Positions 27,201 through 34,907 of a DNA stretch of 64,000 nucleotides are shown piece by piece. The stretch is taken from positions 682,001-746,000 of the forward strand of contig NZ_BFCB01000003.1 in assembly GCF_003569045.1 (NCBI RefSeq), in the 5' to 3' direction. The first letter of the stretch is position 1. Each line of letters starts with the position of its first letter. Origin of the DNA: Aggregatilinea lenta. Lineage in GTDB: Bacteria > Chloroflexota > Anaerolineae > Aggregatilineales > Aggregatilineaceae. The notes under the pieces are model-generated. The model was not told the origin of the DNA, did not search any database, and worked only from the letters and a program-made list of their open reading frames with translations. A program made the position numbers and the translations under genes.

Positions 27201-27647
27201 GTCCGGCGTGGCCGTTTCTGTGGCGGGCTGCGTAGGCGCGGCGGTCGGCTCGGTCGCTGCAGGCTGCGTCGGGTCGGTCGCCGGAGGCTGGGTCGGCTCA
27301 GTGGGCGGCACTTCGGTAGTTGGCTCGGTCGGTGGCGCTCCCGTGGGGGCTTCAGTTGGCGTGGACTGCGTTGCCTCAGTTGCCGGGGACTGTGTCGGCT
27401 CGGTCGGTGGCGGCTCGGTCGGGGCCGCTTCCGTCGATTGCGCGATCTGATCGGCAGACTCAGGTGCTGCGACGTCAGCGGCAGCGCCGGACGTGTCCGC
27501 ATCCGCGCCCTGACGCAATTCCGTCTTGGCGGAAGCGGTTTCGACTTCGGCGCTGCCGTAGCTGATCAGTGGAGAGAATGTATTGATGCTTAAGATAATG
27601 ACGGTGAATAGAGAGAGCAGTACGTGCTTGATCGACCGATGCGACAT
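21000..27647 (-). CDS. Giant secreted PKD/repeat protein, N-terminal fragment
   Basis: Begins with a Sec signal peptide (about residues 1-32). A Thr/Pro/Glu-rich low-complexity linker follows (about 35-220, with repeats such as 'TEPAPLGTE'). About fourteen PKD or PKD-like domains come next ('WDFGDGT', 'WEFGDGAT', 'WNFGDGS' cores), then the first eight Cys-containing repeats. In the eighth repeat the expected 'NPYAAYAFSSSGF' turns into 'NPYGGVRLQQQRV', while the other frame continues correctly as the next fragment. The DNA shows one extra base at 21061-21066. Removing it restores a single frame of 4197 codons including stop (15056-27647). The real product is therefore one ~4196-aa extracellular protein, or this locus is a recent pseudogene. 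Confidence 0.85.
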   Translation of the reverse strand: MSHRSIKHVLLSLFTVIILSINTFSPLISYGSAEVETASAKTELRQGADADTSGAAADVAAPESADQIAQSTEAAPTEPPPTEPTQSPATEATQSTPTEAPTGAPPTEPTTEVPPTEPTQPPATDPTQPAATEPTAAPTQPATETATPDATESATPADTAEATEPAPASTEEAPALPTETATEPTPLGTETPTEPAPLGTEVATEPAPLGTEEPEPLSTEEAPEMMLFGALAAGDTVSCAMHIDADAGDPRDPYTFTFSATGENIDHYDWDLGDGTLFTGDTIVHTYATDGTYDITLTCAPTDLGDDLVVTGTVMTGITVIPVASFTVDNDTGVTPLIVQTTDNSVGENLAYSWTVTGPETYSSTDVTPQFTLTTPGTYRISLTIHDEINALSSTAWHDIEVLYPPPSASFAVSPSNLGEAPFTITVTASLNPGSGPVTSWTWNFGDGSDPVSGEGPHTHTYTVKGTYWITMDYVGENGSGSEAHQVYIDEPGGVVAADFTYASNGNVAGGVEICFTNTSEGVVTHSVWDFGDGTVEEHNDTIVCHVYATTMQDDYTVVLSIEGISPDVTSQAIQSVTVIAGPVAAFSSSATTITWGDGPIDFTDESTGIVTEWLWEFGDGATSTAQNPTYEYPEAGLYTTTLTVTGPGGTSSTQQTITVNVLPITCTFTGSLSTYPGQSATYTSTITDLEGRDVTYQWLIDGVEVATSKNLTHLWDTNSDLDGYALTFNALTGDGADCTHTEAVQVHYAELGCGLSGDPSPAPNATDVFYTATVSNLQGRTPVYAWYVDEILLDGETGSTLSRSWTAEGSETIRYTVTADPEGTCSASQDVTVEWPVLTCSIGGASSPIPQLPDDPARSYTYTANVTGLAGRSATYAWTVDASSYPDTDNSITLAWAWNETGNHTVRFDVTTLSGEVASCEVAPQRTLNVNVPMLQCQTPVGDSDPVIGDIVSYQPVLSNQYGRTISNYTWELLDETGTSVLETGTGSTFDRAFTELDAGMTYVLRYQVTVEEPTQTCAPATKTITVATPGESFMCGDQGSFWASANFTPESPSGNYTYGVYIDNYTHIPLTYTWSLVPLGWTGTTNVLQSTSGITTDGLIQATFSGADMAPVGTYTLLVDVTDPSGIAQPPSCQLAHALTVGTVSVNYTYTVDANAVPVDQEICLTNTSDTSHGTIDDMIYEWDLGTDQNSLGTQVYSGQDLPCFTYDQPNGGGYAIKLTGTQNTISASRTYTFRVYGLQSIAITKSSQTVAPANMTFSASGVNITPGTYEWTFYDGATVLGTRTGQNVSYYFANPGTYRAVVTGQGPLGETSAMVEYDLIASNAIRAAFTPSQYGGVAPLTVCFTDQSIGSTINSWEWDFGDGSAHLIYGTTNKPGSICHTYTEGGQSFPVTLTVKNATLTATATNIIRTYSLLESQSSFSITPQGNGEYCFTASLPGGIDIAYWDFGDGTTIDGASATVTICHTFQVSGNYVIRMGIQQGAETGEVTRSLQVTPGEVPTPALGVTATCSATRIASFTITNSGDDMPVADEVRVTDRFGTVVYVGTLKLNHGQSTTVTVPNMSGTVTITALDNTLSGTTTTDCEYPPNISVVGSCSSDHVTFTVHNEVDPEVGPMIAPQSYAVRDASNNEVTSGSFQIARGGADVVVTVDNPYGAFTFSSSGDVGDFTVTQSCNALPTLVVTHSECSSATVSFTIENTSDNPMVEAQNYSITRNGSPADSGTFTLAAHASTTINLPGDSDPYAAYAFSSSGYAGTLGDARDCANPNLSVTHNACGAGSVIFTVTNAAGAGDMVLAQDYTVARDSSSIDSGTFMLAAGASTDITVPIGSTAEQYMTYVFSTSGLAGSATSTRDCAPALSVSSTCGATVAFTVTNNGGPMIDPQTVTVTQGGTPLALDAASIQLVAGGSATVTVTTVDLDPYVAYVFTSSGGSLDDTTYTRNCTDPAISVTFTCGATVQATISNTGGAMVAPQTVTITQGSTAMPLNNTTFQLGAGGSTTISVTGSPDPYLPYDFEASGGYLTTITRSRDCADPVIEVTSSCAYPVTFTVRNTGGRMFAAQTVSVTSGGSPVSISRTTFTLNASATTTVVVSGTHDPYAQYVFTSTGGFLSDTTLTHAPCPAPNLSVVTNACGATVTFTVTNDAGAGDMLTGQAYTVTRDGTPITGSMTPSNTILLAAGASQTYTVPGGSNPYGGVRLQQQRVCRRAQRDAQLR

Positions 27648-28160
27648 AGATACCCCGCTTGACTCCGTGTGTCTGGATGCTGTTTGGTGTGAACGCTGAA
27701 TGCTCCGGTGCCGTTGTACCCACTCATAAAGGTATAAGGTTGGGATTAAATGCGCATTAAGATTACGAAAATCGGTTTAGGAGAATTACGCTGTAACTCG
27801 GACCCATTACGGGAACAACACCGTGCTTTGCGTGAGAACCATTGAGGCCGGCTGCTGGATCGTCGCTGATGCCGCCGCAAGAGGATAAGTGTATCCGTTC
27901 CGGCTTTTGACGCGATGCGGGAGTGCGGGGTGCTGGTTGTGGCCCAAACAATTTCTGGTTTTGCTATTCGTGTAATTACGGAATTGTGGCGTCCTCTTTG
28001 TTGAAGGAAAATGAAGACGCGACCGGCGCCTGAGGAATCCGCATTTGCGGCAGAAGCGCGCCCGCTGCGGACATAATTCAACTAATGCAAGGCCAAAACC
28101 TTACCGACACAAACAAATTCCTAACAATTCAGACCTTACGACCGACGGTTTTCCCCCGAT
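27648..28160. other. Intergenic region upstream of giant gene
   Basis: 513 bases without a supported gene; base composition is less GC-rich than the surroundings. On the minus strand a TATACC at about 27730-27740 could be a -10 element for the giant gene, but I see no convincing -35. A 111-codon frame at 27746-28081 (-) has no recognisable protein character and I do not call it. Confidence 0.4.
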
Positions 28161-28805
28161 TCAGTCCACCAGCCCGTAGCGCAGCGCCAGCACCGCCGCC
28201 TGGGTGCGGTCCGACACGCCCAGCTTGCCCAGCACCGCGCTGACGTAGTTGCGCACCGTCCCGTCCGACAGGTGCAGCCGCTCGGCGATCTCCACATTCG
28301 ATAGGCCACTGGCGATCAACTGCAGGATCTCGCGCTCGCGCTCGCTGAGTTCGTGGGCGAGCGTGCTGGGCACCTGCCCCATACTGTCCTGGGCGATGCG
28401 GTTGAACAGCTTGCCCGCCACGGCAGGATCGACGTGCGTCTTGCCCAGGGCCGTGTCCTTGATCGCGGGGATCAGCTTGCTGCGCGGCGTGTCCTTGAGC
28501 ATATAGCCTGCGGCCCCGCTGCGGATCGCGTCGAAGACCCATTCGTCCGCGTCGTACGTCGTCAGGACCAGCACGCGCGTGTCGGGTAGCTGCTCGCGGA
28601 TCGCCCGCGTGGCCTGAATGCCGTTCATGCCCGGCATTTTCAGGTCCATCAACACCACGTCGGGCCGCGTCTTCAGCGCGAGCGCGACCCCCTGCGCGCC
28701 GCCCGAGGCCAGCCCGACCACCTCGATTTCGGGATCGGTGCTGAGGATAGCTTCCAGGCCGTCGCACACGATAGCCTGATCGTCACAAATCAAAACCCGA
28801 ATCAT
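28161..28805 (-). CDS. NarL/LuxR-family response regulator
   Basis: 214-aa two-component regulator. The receiver domain (1-120) has the acidic pair D8-D9, phospho-acceptor D54 in 'VVLMDLKMPGMNG', and Lys in 'YMLKDTPRSK'. The LuxR-type helix-turn-helix is at about 148-210 ('LSEREREILQLIASGLSNVEIAERL'). It overlaps the kinase gene by 4 bases (ATGA) and is clearly its partner. The divergent ABC genes and the palindrome at 30078 are the likely targets. Confidence 0.95.
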   Translation of the reverse strand: MIRVLICDDQAIVCDGLEAILSTDPEIEVVGLASGGAQGVALALKTRPDVVLMDLKMPGMNGIQATRAIREQLPDTRVLVLTTYDADEWVFDAIRSGAAGYMLKDTPRSKLIPAIKDTALGKTHVDPAVAGKLFNRIAQDSMGQVPSTLAHELSEREREILQLIASGLSNVEIAERLHLSDGTVRNYVSAVLGKLGVSDRTQAAVLALRYGLVD

Positions 28806-30022
28806 TCTGCCACCTTGACTGAAAACATCACGATCGTGCCCTGGCCGGGCTGGCTTTCGACGGTCAGCGTGCCGCCGACCATGTCCGCGCGTTCTTGCAT
28901 TCCTTTCACACCCAGCCGCCGGGCCGTCGCAACTTGCTGCGGATCGAAGCCCTGGCCGTCGTCTGAGACGGTCAACGTCAGGTGCAAATTGGACCGTTTG
29001 AGCTGGATCGTCAGGTGATGGGCGTTGGCGTGGTTGGCCGCGTTAGCCAGCGCTTCCTGCGCGATGCGGTAGGTCGCGTGCTCGATGTCCGGCCTCAGGC
29101 TGCCCAGCCGCTCCTCGACGTGCAGGTCGAGCGTCAGACCCGCGCGAGCGGCGGTGGACTGCGCCAGGTTGCGGATCGACAGGGCGAGGCCCAGGTCTTC
29201 CAGCGGGCTGGCGCGCAGGTCTTGCAGCACGCGGCGCGTCTCGGTCAGGCCGGAGCGCGTCGTTTCGATCGAGCGTTGCAGCCGCTCGTGCGCCTGCTCG
29301 GGTTTGGCGGTCCACAGCGCGTCCACCGCTTCGAGCTGCACCGCCATCGCGCTCAGCGTATGGGCCAGCGTATCGTGCAGCTCGCGTGCCAGCCGGTTGC
29401 GTTCGCGCGTAGTGGCGAGCTGTTCCAGCATCACGGCGTGATTGGTCAGCTTGAGGTTCGCTTCGGTCAGGGCGTGGCGCTGCGCGCGCTGGCCCTGCAT
29501 CAGGCGCACGACGAGGATCCCGGCGACGGTAAACAGCACGAAGCGGAAGACGAGCGAGCCGCTCACCAGCATCGTTTCGAGCCATTCGTGCCCGGTGACG
29601 TATTCGATCATCGCGAGGTTGGCGAGCGTGATGCCCACCGTAAAAGCGAGCACCTCCCGGAAGCGGTACTGCCACGCGATGATCACCAGCGGCAGCAGCA
29701 GGATGACCATGCTGCCCCACAGGTGTAGGACCAGATACGTGTCGGTCGGGATGTCCACAGGGCGCTGGTCAAAGAGAAGCGCCTGTGTGACGAACGGCTC
29801 GATCCCGCTGATGACCAGGGCGATGGGCAGCACGATCCGCTCATAGCGGGCCTGAATGAGCGGGATGAGCAGCACGAGCAGCAGCAGTCCCGGCCCCAGG
29901 ATGTCGATCAGCGTGCCCTGATCCCTGGGCGCGAGGTAACGCAGCACGGCGAACGCCAGCCGCAGACCGGTGAACAGCCTGAAAATGGGGAAAATGCCGG
30001 GTTCGATCACTGAATGCTTCAT
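28802..30022 (-). CDS. Sensor histidine kinase, DesK/NarL type (HisKA_3)
   Basis: 406-aa membrane kinase. About five or six hydrophobic segments lie in residues 40-175. A cytoplasmic coiled coil follows, then the HisKA_3 dimerisation domain with H216 in 'RNRLARELHDTLAHTLSAMAVQ'. The HATPase_c domain ends the protein ('VSDDGQGFDPQQV', 'GVKGMQERADMVGGTLTVES'). There is no separate sensor domain, so the stimulus is probably sensed within the membrane, as in DesK- or LiaS-like kinases that watch membrane or envelope stress. Neighbouring MacB-like transporter genes fit that pattern. Confidence 0.92.
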   Translation of the reverse strand: MKHSVIEPGIFPIFRLFTGLRLAFAVLRYLAPRDQGTLIDILGPGLLLLVLLIPLIQARYERIVLPIALVISGIEPFVTQALLFDQRPVDIPTDTYLVLHLWGSMVILLLPLVIIAWQYRFREVLAFTVGITLANLAMIEYVTGHEWLETMLVSGSLVFRFVLFTVAGILVVRLMQGQRAQRHALTEANLKLTNHAVMLEQLATTRERNRLARELHDTLAHTLSAMAVQLEAVDALWTAKPEQAHERLQRSIETTRSGLTETRRVLQDLRASPLEDLGLALSIRNLAQSTAARAGLTLDLHVEERLGSLRPDIEHATYRIAQEALANAANHANAHHLTIQLKRSNLHLTLTVSDDGQGFDPQQVATARRLGVKGMQERADMVGGTLTVESQPGQGTIVMFSVKVAE

Positions 30023-30077
30023 GCTCCGATCTTACCCTGTCATGCGGGCGCGCCCCATTGTCCAGCGTCACGTGCGC

Positions 30078-30095
30078 TCATGACACGTGTCATGA
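30078..30095. promoter_or_regulatory. 18-bp perfect palindrome, likely regulator binding site
   Basis: TCATGACACGTGTCATGA is its own reverse complement. It lies 56 bases upstream of the kinase start and 208 bases upstream of the ABC operon. A related half, TCACGTTTATGACA, follows at about 30104-30117. Its place between a two-component operon and a divergent transporter suggests a site for the LuxR-type regulator. Confidence 0.6.
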
Positions 30096-30303
30096 ACCGG
30101 GCATCACGTTTATGACATCGCGGCGGGTCGATCGTGATTAGCGTGACTACGGTCCGGCGCGCGCTTCCAGTACAGTTATGCATGGGATGCGGGCAATCTT
30201 GGCCGCCGCATGGATCGACGCGGTGAGGGTGGCCCGCCTGCCCGAACAAGCTTGAACATCGCGTGAGCTTGTGGCTCACAACCAGACGGAATAGGGGAAG
30301 CAT

Positions 30304-31008
30304 ATGAGTGGTCCATTTGTGACGAGTCGCGGTCTGATGAAGCACTACGACACGCCGACCGGCAGCCTGGAAGTCTTGAAGGGCGTCGATCTTGAGATTC
30401 AGAGCGGGGATTTCGTCGCCATCATCGGCCCGTCGGGCGCGGGCAAGACCACGCTGCTCAACATGATCACGGGCGTCGATACGCCGTCCGGCGGCGAGAT
30501 CGTGGTGGGCGACCGCCGCGTGACCGGCACGCCGCCGTCGCAGCTCGTCAAATGGCGCGCACGGACAATCGGCGTGGTGTTCCAGTTCTTCCAACTGCTG
30601 CCGACCATTTCGGTCGTGGATAACGTGATCTTCCCGATGGACTACGCCAACGTGCACCAGCCCGCCGAGCGTCGCGACTATGCGCTGAGCCTGCTGGCCC
30701 GGCTCGGCATCGAGGACCAGGCCGTGAAGCGCCCGGATATGCTGTCCGGCGGGCAGCAGCAGCGAGTCGCCATCGCGCGCGCCCTGGCCAATGATCCGCC
30801 GCTGATCATCGGCGATGAGCCGACAGCTAACCTGGACCGCATGAGCACCGAGAACGTCTTCAACACCTTCCGCGACTCGGCGGCGCGCGGCGCGGCGGTG
30901 ATCATCACCACCTACGACCGCGAGATCGTCGCCAGCGTGCCGCGTGTGTACGAACTCAAAGACGGCCTGCTGCACGAGGTCAAGGCGGACCGGCGCGCGC
31001 TGGTCTAG
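30304..31008 (+). CDS. MacB/LolD-like ABC transporter ATP-binding protein
   Basis: 234-aa ATPase with Walker A 'GPSGAGKTT', the '[16 protein letters not shown]' Q-loop typical of the MacB/LolD/FtsE group, signature 'LSGGQQQR' and Walker B '[12 protein letters not shown]'. The usual catalytic-loop His is not obvious: the segment reads '[10 protein letters not shown]' where relatives have 'THD'. The partner ATPase at 33950 keeps 'VTHDKDL'. The ribosome site GGGGAAG lies 6 bases before the ATG. First gene of the ABC operon. Confidence 0.9.
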   Translation: MSGPFVTSRGLMKHYDTPTGSLEVLKGVDLEIQSGDFVAIIGPSGAGKTTLLNMITGVDTPSGGEIVVGDRRVTGTPPSQLVKWRARTIGVVFQFFQLLPTISVVDNVIFPMDYANVHQPAERRDYALSLLARLGIEDQAVKRPDMLSGGQQQRVAIARALANDPPLIIGDEPTANLDRMSTENVFNTFRDSAARGAAVIITTYDREIVASVPRVYELKDGLLHEVKADRRALV

Positions 31009-31078
31009 CGACGGCGCAGCCCGCTCTCGTCGCTGCCATTCACCTGGACACCTACCGGATACGATAACGAGGTAAAGC

Positions 31079-33886
31079 ATGAACCGGTCAACCTTCCGCA
31101 AGATTTGGGGCGACTTATGGACCCGCAAGAGTCGCACCATTCTGGTTTCGGTCAGCATCTTCATCGGCGTGCTGGGCGTCGTGACGCTCATCACCGCGGG
31201 CGACCTGCTCGTTCGCCAGTTGAAGGCGGACGTGAAGGAAAGCGAGCTGCCGATGCTGTCCGCCAACGTCGTCGTGCCTCCCAGCGAAGGCGACGTAACG
31301 CTCGATGACACGGCCTACCTGGAGGCGCTCGACGAGGCTTTCCCGGACGTCATGGCTATCGAAGGCTCGTCGAACAATCCCTTTTACTGGAAGCTGCCCG
31401 ATGAAGGGCGCTTCCGCGAGGCGCGCCTTTTCGCCTACACCGTTCCACTGGACGACAAGCCGATGGAGCCGATGCGGCTCGTGGACGGAGAATACCCGGC
31501 GGCAGAGCAGCACCAGCTTGTCGTCGAGCAGCGCATGGCCGACGACTTCGACCTGCATGTGGGCGACACGATCAACGTGCGTATGCTGGGCGAGGACGAG
31601 TTCCCCACCGAGACGTGGACGATCTCCGGCATCGTGTTCCACGCCTACAACCAGATGAGCGATCAGACCATGTACGCCCTGTCCGACGACGTGACGGCGG
31701 TGACGGGCGTCGCTGGCCTGAGCACGATTTCGGCCCGCTTTGACGATTTTGCGCAGGCGGAGGCGAACAAGGATGCGTTCCAGACCTTCATCAACGACAG
31801 CACGCCCTATTCCGCGCTCATCGTCCAGGCGACCGATCCGGCGGATAATGCCGCCATCCAGAGCAGCGAAGACTTCGCCCTGATCCTGAGTGTGCTCGCG
31901 ATTGTGTCGATGCTCGTGTCCGGCTTCCTGGTGCTCAACGTGATCAACAACCTCGTCACCGAACAGCGGCGGCAGATCGGCGTGATGAAGTCACTGGGCA
32001 CGACGCGCGGCGAGATGTTTGTCATATACGGCGGTATTGCCGTCGCGTACGGGCTGATCGGCGTCATTCCCGGCGTGCTGCTGGGCATTCCGTTCGGCTA
32101 CCAGATGGCCGTGCTGATCGGCGACTTCGCCAACACGCTGATCGACACCTTCGCCGTTTCGACCACGGCCATTGCGCTGGGCATCGTGTTGGGATTGGCC
32201 GTGCCGGTCATCTCGGCGGTGATCCCGGTCTACATCGGCACGCGCGTCAGCATCCTCGACGCCATGACCGACCTGGGCATCGGCGGCGGCTACAACGTCG
32301 GCTTCCTGAACCGCACGATCAAGGCGCTGCCCCTGCCGCTGAACATCAAGCAGTCGCTGAACAACCTGACGCAGAAGAAAGCGCGCCTTGCGCTGACGGT
32401 CGTCACGCTGACGCTGGCGCTCTCCGCATTTATGGGCGTTTCTGCCGTGTTCGTGCAGATCAATTCCGTGCTGCAGGATATTCTGGACACGTTTGGCTAC
32501 CAGATCATCTTCCAGACGACGCAGAGCCAGCAGTTCGAGCCGGTTGAAACCCTGCTGATGGACAACGTCGACGGCATCTCGGAGGTCTATCCGGGGTCGG
32601 GCGGCATCGTGCAGCTTGAGGGCTACGTCTCCGAAAGTACCCAGACGAGCCAGATGTTGGTGCAGGGTATCGTGCCGGAAACCGCAATGACCGGCACGGT
32701 CCTGGTTGAAGGCACTGCCTGGGAGAACGATCCTGATCGTGAAGGCATCGTGCTGACCAACGAGATCACGAACAACATCGACAAGGGAGTCGGCGACACG
32801 GTGACACTGGTCGTTAACGGGCAGCGCCAGGACGAGGAGATTATCGGCATCGTCAACTACCCGATCCCGATGGGCATCATGCCCTGGGAGGATCTGTCCC
32901 GCCTGACCGGCTTTACGCTGGGTGCGCCCACGCCGAACCAGTACTTTACCGGCGTGCAGGTAGACGACTACTCCGGCACGCTGCCCGGCGGCGCGATCAC
33001 GGCCTGGGGCATCGATTCCCAGGCGGCGGGCTTCGTGACCATGATCGAGGGTGACCCGATCACGCCGGGGCAGCCGGGCGTCATGCTCACGCAGGCGGCG
33101 GCGGACGCGGGCGGTTACGCGGTGGGCGACACGATTACGGTGCGCGCCGGGGACTGTATGTCGACCGGCGATGCGGACCCGACCGTGTGCACGGCGACGG
33201 AGCCGATCACGGGCATCTTCATGCCGCCGTCGCAGATGGCCTCCTCGCAGATCCCGCAGGACATGGTGGCGATCTACTGGGAAGATCTGGCGACGATGGA
33301 GGGCCTCGACCTGAACGGCGAGCCGGTCCCGAACGCCTTCTTCGTGCTGACGCAGGCCAGCGATCCGACCGCACGTGAGGTGGACGGCATCATCGAGAAC
33401 ATCAACGACCTGCTCGTCGATCACGGAATCACCGCCTCCTATACGAACATGGTCGAAATTGCGGACATGGCTTCGGACGCGATCTTGAGTATCGGCATCG
33501 TGCTGAACATGGCCTCGTTCATCATGGCGGCGGTCGGCGCGGTGGGCCTGATCACCACGCTGTCCATCGCCGTGTTCGAGCGCCAGAAGGAGATCGGTGT
33601 GATGCGCTCCGTGGGAGCCAAGTCGCCGACCATCATCTCGCAGTTCCTGGTAGAAGGCTTGCTGGTGGGCATCATCGCCTGGATCATCGCCGCGCCGCTG
33701 AGCGTGGGGCTGGCCTGGGGCATCACCGAAATTCTGCCCTTTGGCGAGTTCATCCAGTTCGACTACCCGCCGATCATGCTGCCAGTGGGCTTTGTGGGCA
33801 TCCTGATCATCGCCACCATCTCGAGCGTGTGGCCGTCGGTGTCGGCGGCGCGCAAGACGGTGTCCGACATTCTCCGTTACCAGTAA
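31079..33886 (+). CDS. MacB/FtsX-type ABC transporter permease
   Basis: 935-aa permease with duplicated FtsX halves. Membrane segment 1 is at residues 20-42, followed by an extracytoplasmic domain to about 260, then three membrane segments with 'EQRRQIGVMKSLGTTRGEM' (about 262-400). The second half repeats this plan: a segment at about 437-465, a second external domain, and C-terminal segments at about 795-935 with 'ERQKEIGVMRSVGAKSPTI'. Such proteins export or extract lipids, lipoproteins, peptides or antibiotics using a mechanotransmission cycle. The substrate is unknown. Confidence 0.9.
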   Translation: MNRSTFRKIWGDLWTRKSRTILVSVSIFIGVLGVVTLITAGDLLVRQLKADVKESELPMLSANVVVPPSEGDVTLDDTAYLEALDEAFPDVMAIEGSSNNPFYWKLPDEGRFREARLFAYTVPLDDKPMEPMRLVDGEYPAAEQHQLVVEQRMADDFDLHVGDTINVRMLGEDEFPTETWTISGIVFHAYNQMSDQTMYALSDDVTAVTGVAGLSTISARFDDFAQAEANKDAFQTFINDSTPYSALIVQATDPADNAAIQSSEDFALILSVLAIVSMLVSGFLVLNVINNLVTEQRRQIGVMKSLGTTRGEMFVIYGGIAVAYGLIGVIPGVLLGIPFGYQMAVLIGDFANTLIDTFAVSTTAIALGIVLGLAVPVISAVIPVYIGTRVSILDAMTDLGIGGGYNVGFLNRTIKALPLPLNIKQSLNNLTQKKARLALTVVTLTLALSAFMGVSAVFVQINSVLQDILDTFGYQIIFQTTQSQQFEPVETLLMDNVDGISEVYPGSGGIVQLEGYVSESTQTSQMLVQGIVPETAMTGTVLVEGTAWENDPDREGIVLTNEITNNIDKGVGDTVTLVVNGQRQDEEIIGIVNYPIPMGIMPWEDLSRLTGFTLGAPTPNQYFTGVQVDDYSGTLPGGAITAWGIDSQAAGFVTMIEGDPITPGQPGVMLTQAAADAGGYAVGDTITVRAGDCMSTGDADPTVCTATEPITGIFMPPSQMASSQIPQDMVAIYWEDLATMEGLDLNGEPVPNAFFVLTQASDPTAREVDGIIENINDLLVDHGITASYTNMVEIADMASDAILSIGIVLNMASFIMAAVGAVGLITTLSIAVFERQKEIGVMRSVGAKSPTIISQFLVEGLLVGIIAWIIAAPLSVGLAWGITEILPFGEFIQFDYPPIMLPVGFVGILIIATISSVWPSVSAARKTVSDILRYQ

Positions 33887-33949
33887 TCAACCGCGACGGG
33901 GCCGCGCCTGCGGGGGCGGCCTCCCGCGTTCATCGCAGAGGGATGGAAC

Positions 33950-34666
33950 ATGGATAAGCTGATTTCGCTCCAGCAGGTGCACAAGACGTACAAGATCAAG
34001 GGCGGGCTGGTCCGCGCGCTGAACGGCGTGGACTTCGAGGTGGAGCAGGGCGAGTTCGTCGCGCTGGTGGGGCCGTCCGGCAGCGGCAAGAGCACGCTCA
34101 TCAACATGATCACGGGCATCGACCGCCCGACGGATGGCGAAGTTCACGTCGCAGGGCAGCGGCTGACGCACATGAACGAGGATCAGGTCGCGGGTTGGCG
34201 CGGGAAAAACGTGGGCGTGGTGTTCCAGTTCTTCCAGCTGCTGCCGTCGCTGACGGTAGTGGAGAACGTGATCATGCCCATGACCTACGCGGGCACGTAC
34301 AAGAATGGGCGTCGCGAGCGCGCGATGGAGCTGCTCGATCTGGTGGATCTGGCCGACATCGCGGATAAGTATCCGAGCCAGATATCGGGCGGACAGCAGC
34401 AGCGCGCCGCAATCGCGCGCGCCCTGGCCAACGACCCGCCGCTGATTGTGGGTGATGAGCCGACAGGTAACCTCGATTCGGTCTCGTCAGGCCTGATGTT
34501 CAGCCTGTTCGAGGATCTGGTGGCGCAGGGCAAGACGATGGTGATGGTCACGCACGATAAGGACCTGGCGGGCAAAGCGCCGCGCATCCAGGAGGTCCGC
34601 GACGGGCGGCTGCTGGGCGGCGCGGAGATCAACCGGCGGCTGGTGGGCAACGGCGCAGGCCGGTAA
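33950..34666 (+). CDS. MacB/LolD-like ABC transporter ATP-binding protein
   Basis: Second ATPase of the operon, 238 aa. Walker A 'GPSGSGKST', '[16 protein letters not shown]', signature 'ISGGQQQR', Walker B '[12 protein letters not shown]', and the switch 'MVTHDKDL' is intact. The permease gene lies between this and the first ATPase, so a heterodimeric ATPase pair is likely, with the catalytic His only in this partner. A hairpin follows directly. Confidence 0.92.
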   Translation: MDKLISLQQVHKTYKIKGGLVRALNGVDFEVEQGEFVALVGPSGSGKSTLINMITGIDRPTDGEVHVAGQRLTHMNEDQVAGWRGKNVGVVFQFFQLLPSLTVVENVIMPMTYAGTYKNGRRERAMELLDLVDLADIADKYPSQISGGQQQRAAIARALANDPPLIVGDEPTGNLDSVSSGLMFSLFEDLVAQGKTMVMVTHDKDLAGKAPRIQEVRDGRLLGGAEINRRLVGNGAGR

Positions 34667-34667
34667 G

Positions 34668-34689
34668 GGGCGGGCGTTCCATCCCGCCC
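34668..34689 (+). terminator. Hairpin after the ABC operon
   Basis: Stem GGGCGGG (34668-34674) with CCCGCCC (34683-34689), 8-base loop; it starts right after the stop codon. There is no U-tract, so a terminator call is tentative. Confidence 0.45.
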
Positions 34690-34696
34690 GGCGGGA

Positions 34697-34834
34697 AAAC
34701 GCGCGTAGGGGCGTATCGCACACGCCCCCACACAATACAGGATCGCCTCCGGTGGGGGCAGTTCATGAACTACCCCTACGAACAACACGAGGAAATGAGC
34801 CAAAATCGGGCGGGTCACAGACCCGCCCCTACAT
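34697..34834. repeat. Dispersed hairpin repeat cluster, family 1
   Basis: Contains GTAGGGGCG (34706-34714) and CCCCTACGAA (about 34774-34783) as in the element at 14894. A further perfect hairpin GGGCGGGTC-ACA-GACCCGCCC lies at 34808-34828, followed by CCTACA. It fills most of the 240-base gap between convergent genes; no coding signal. Confidence 0.55.
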
Positions 34835-34907
34835 GGCCGCTTCCGGTGCGTGAATGGCTTTTGCCTTTCCCCTGATCCCTGACTCCCAGCCCCTAATCCC
34901 TGCTTTT

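Noticed and set aside
27746-28081. 111-codon minus-strand frame in the gap before the giant gene
   Set aside because: No ribosome site, no motif, composition unlike a protein from this genome.
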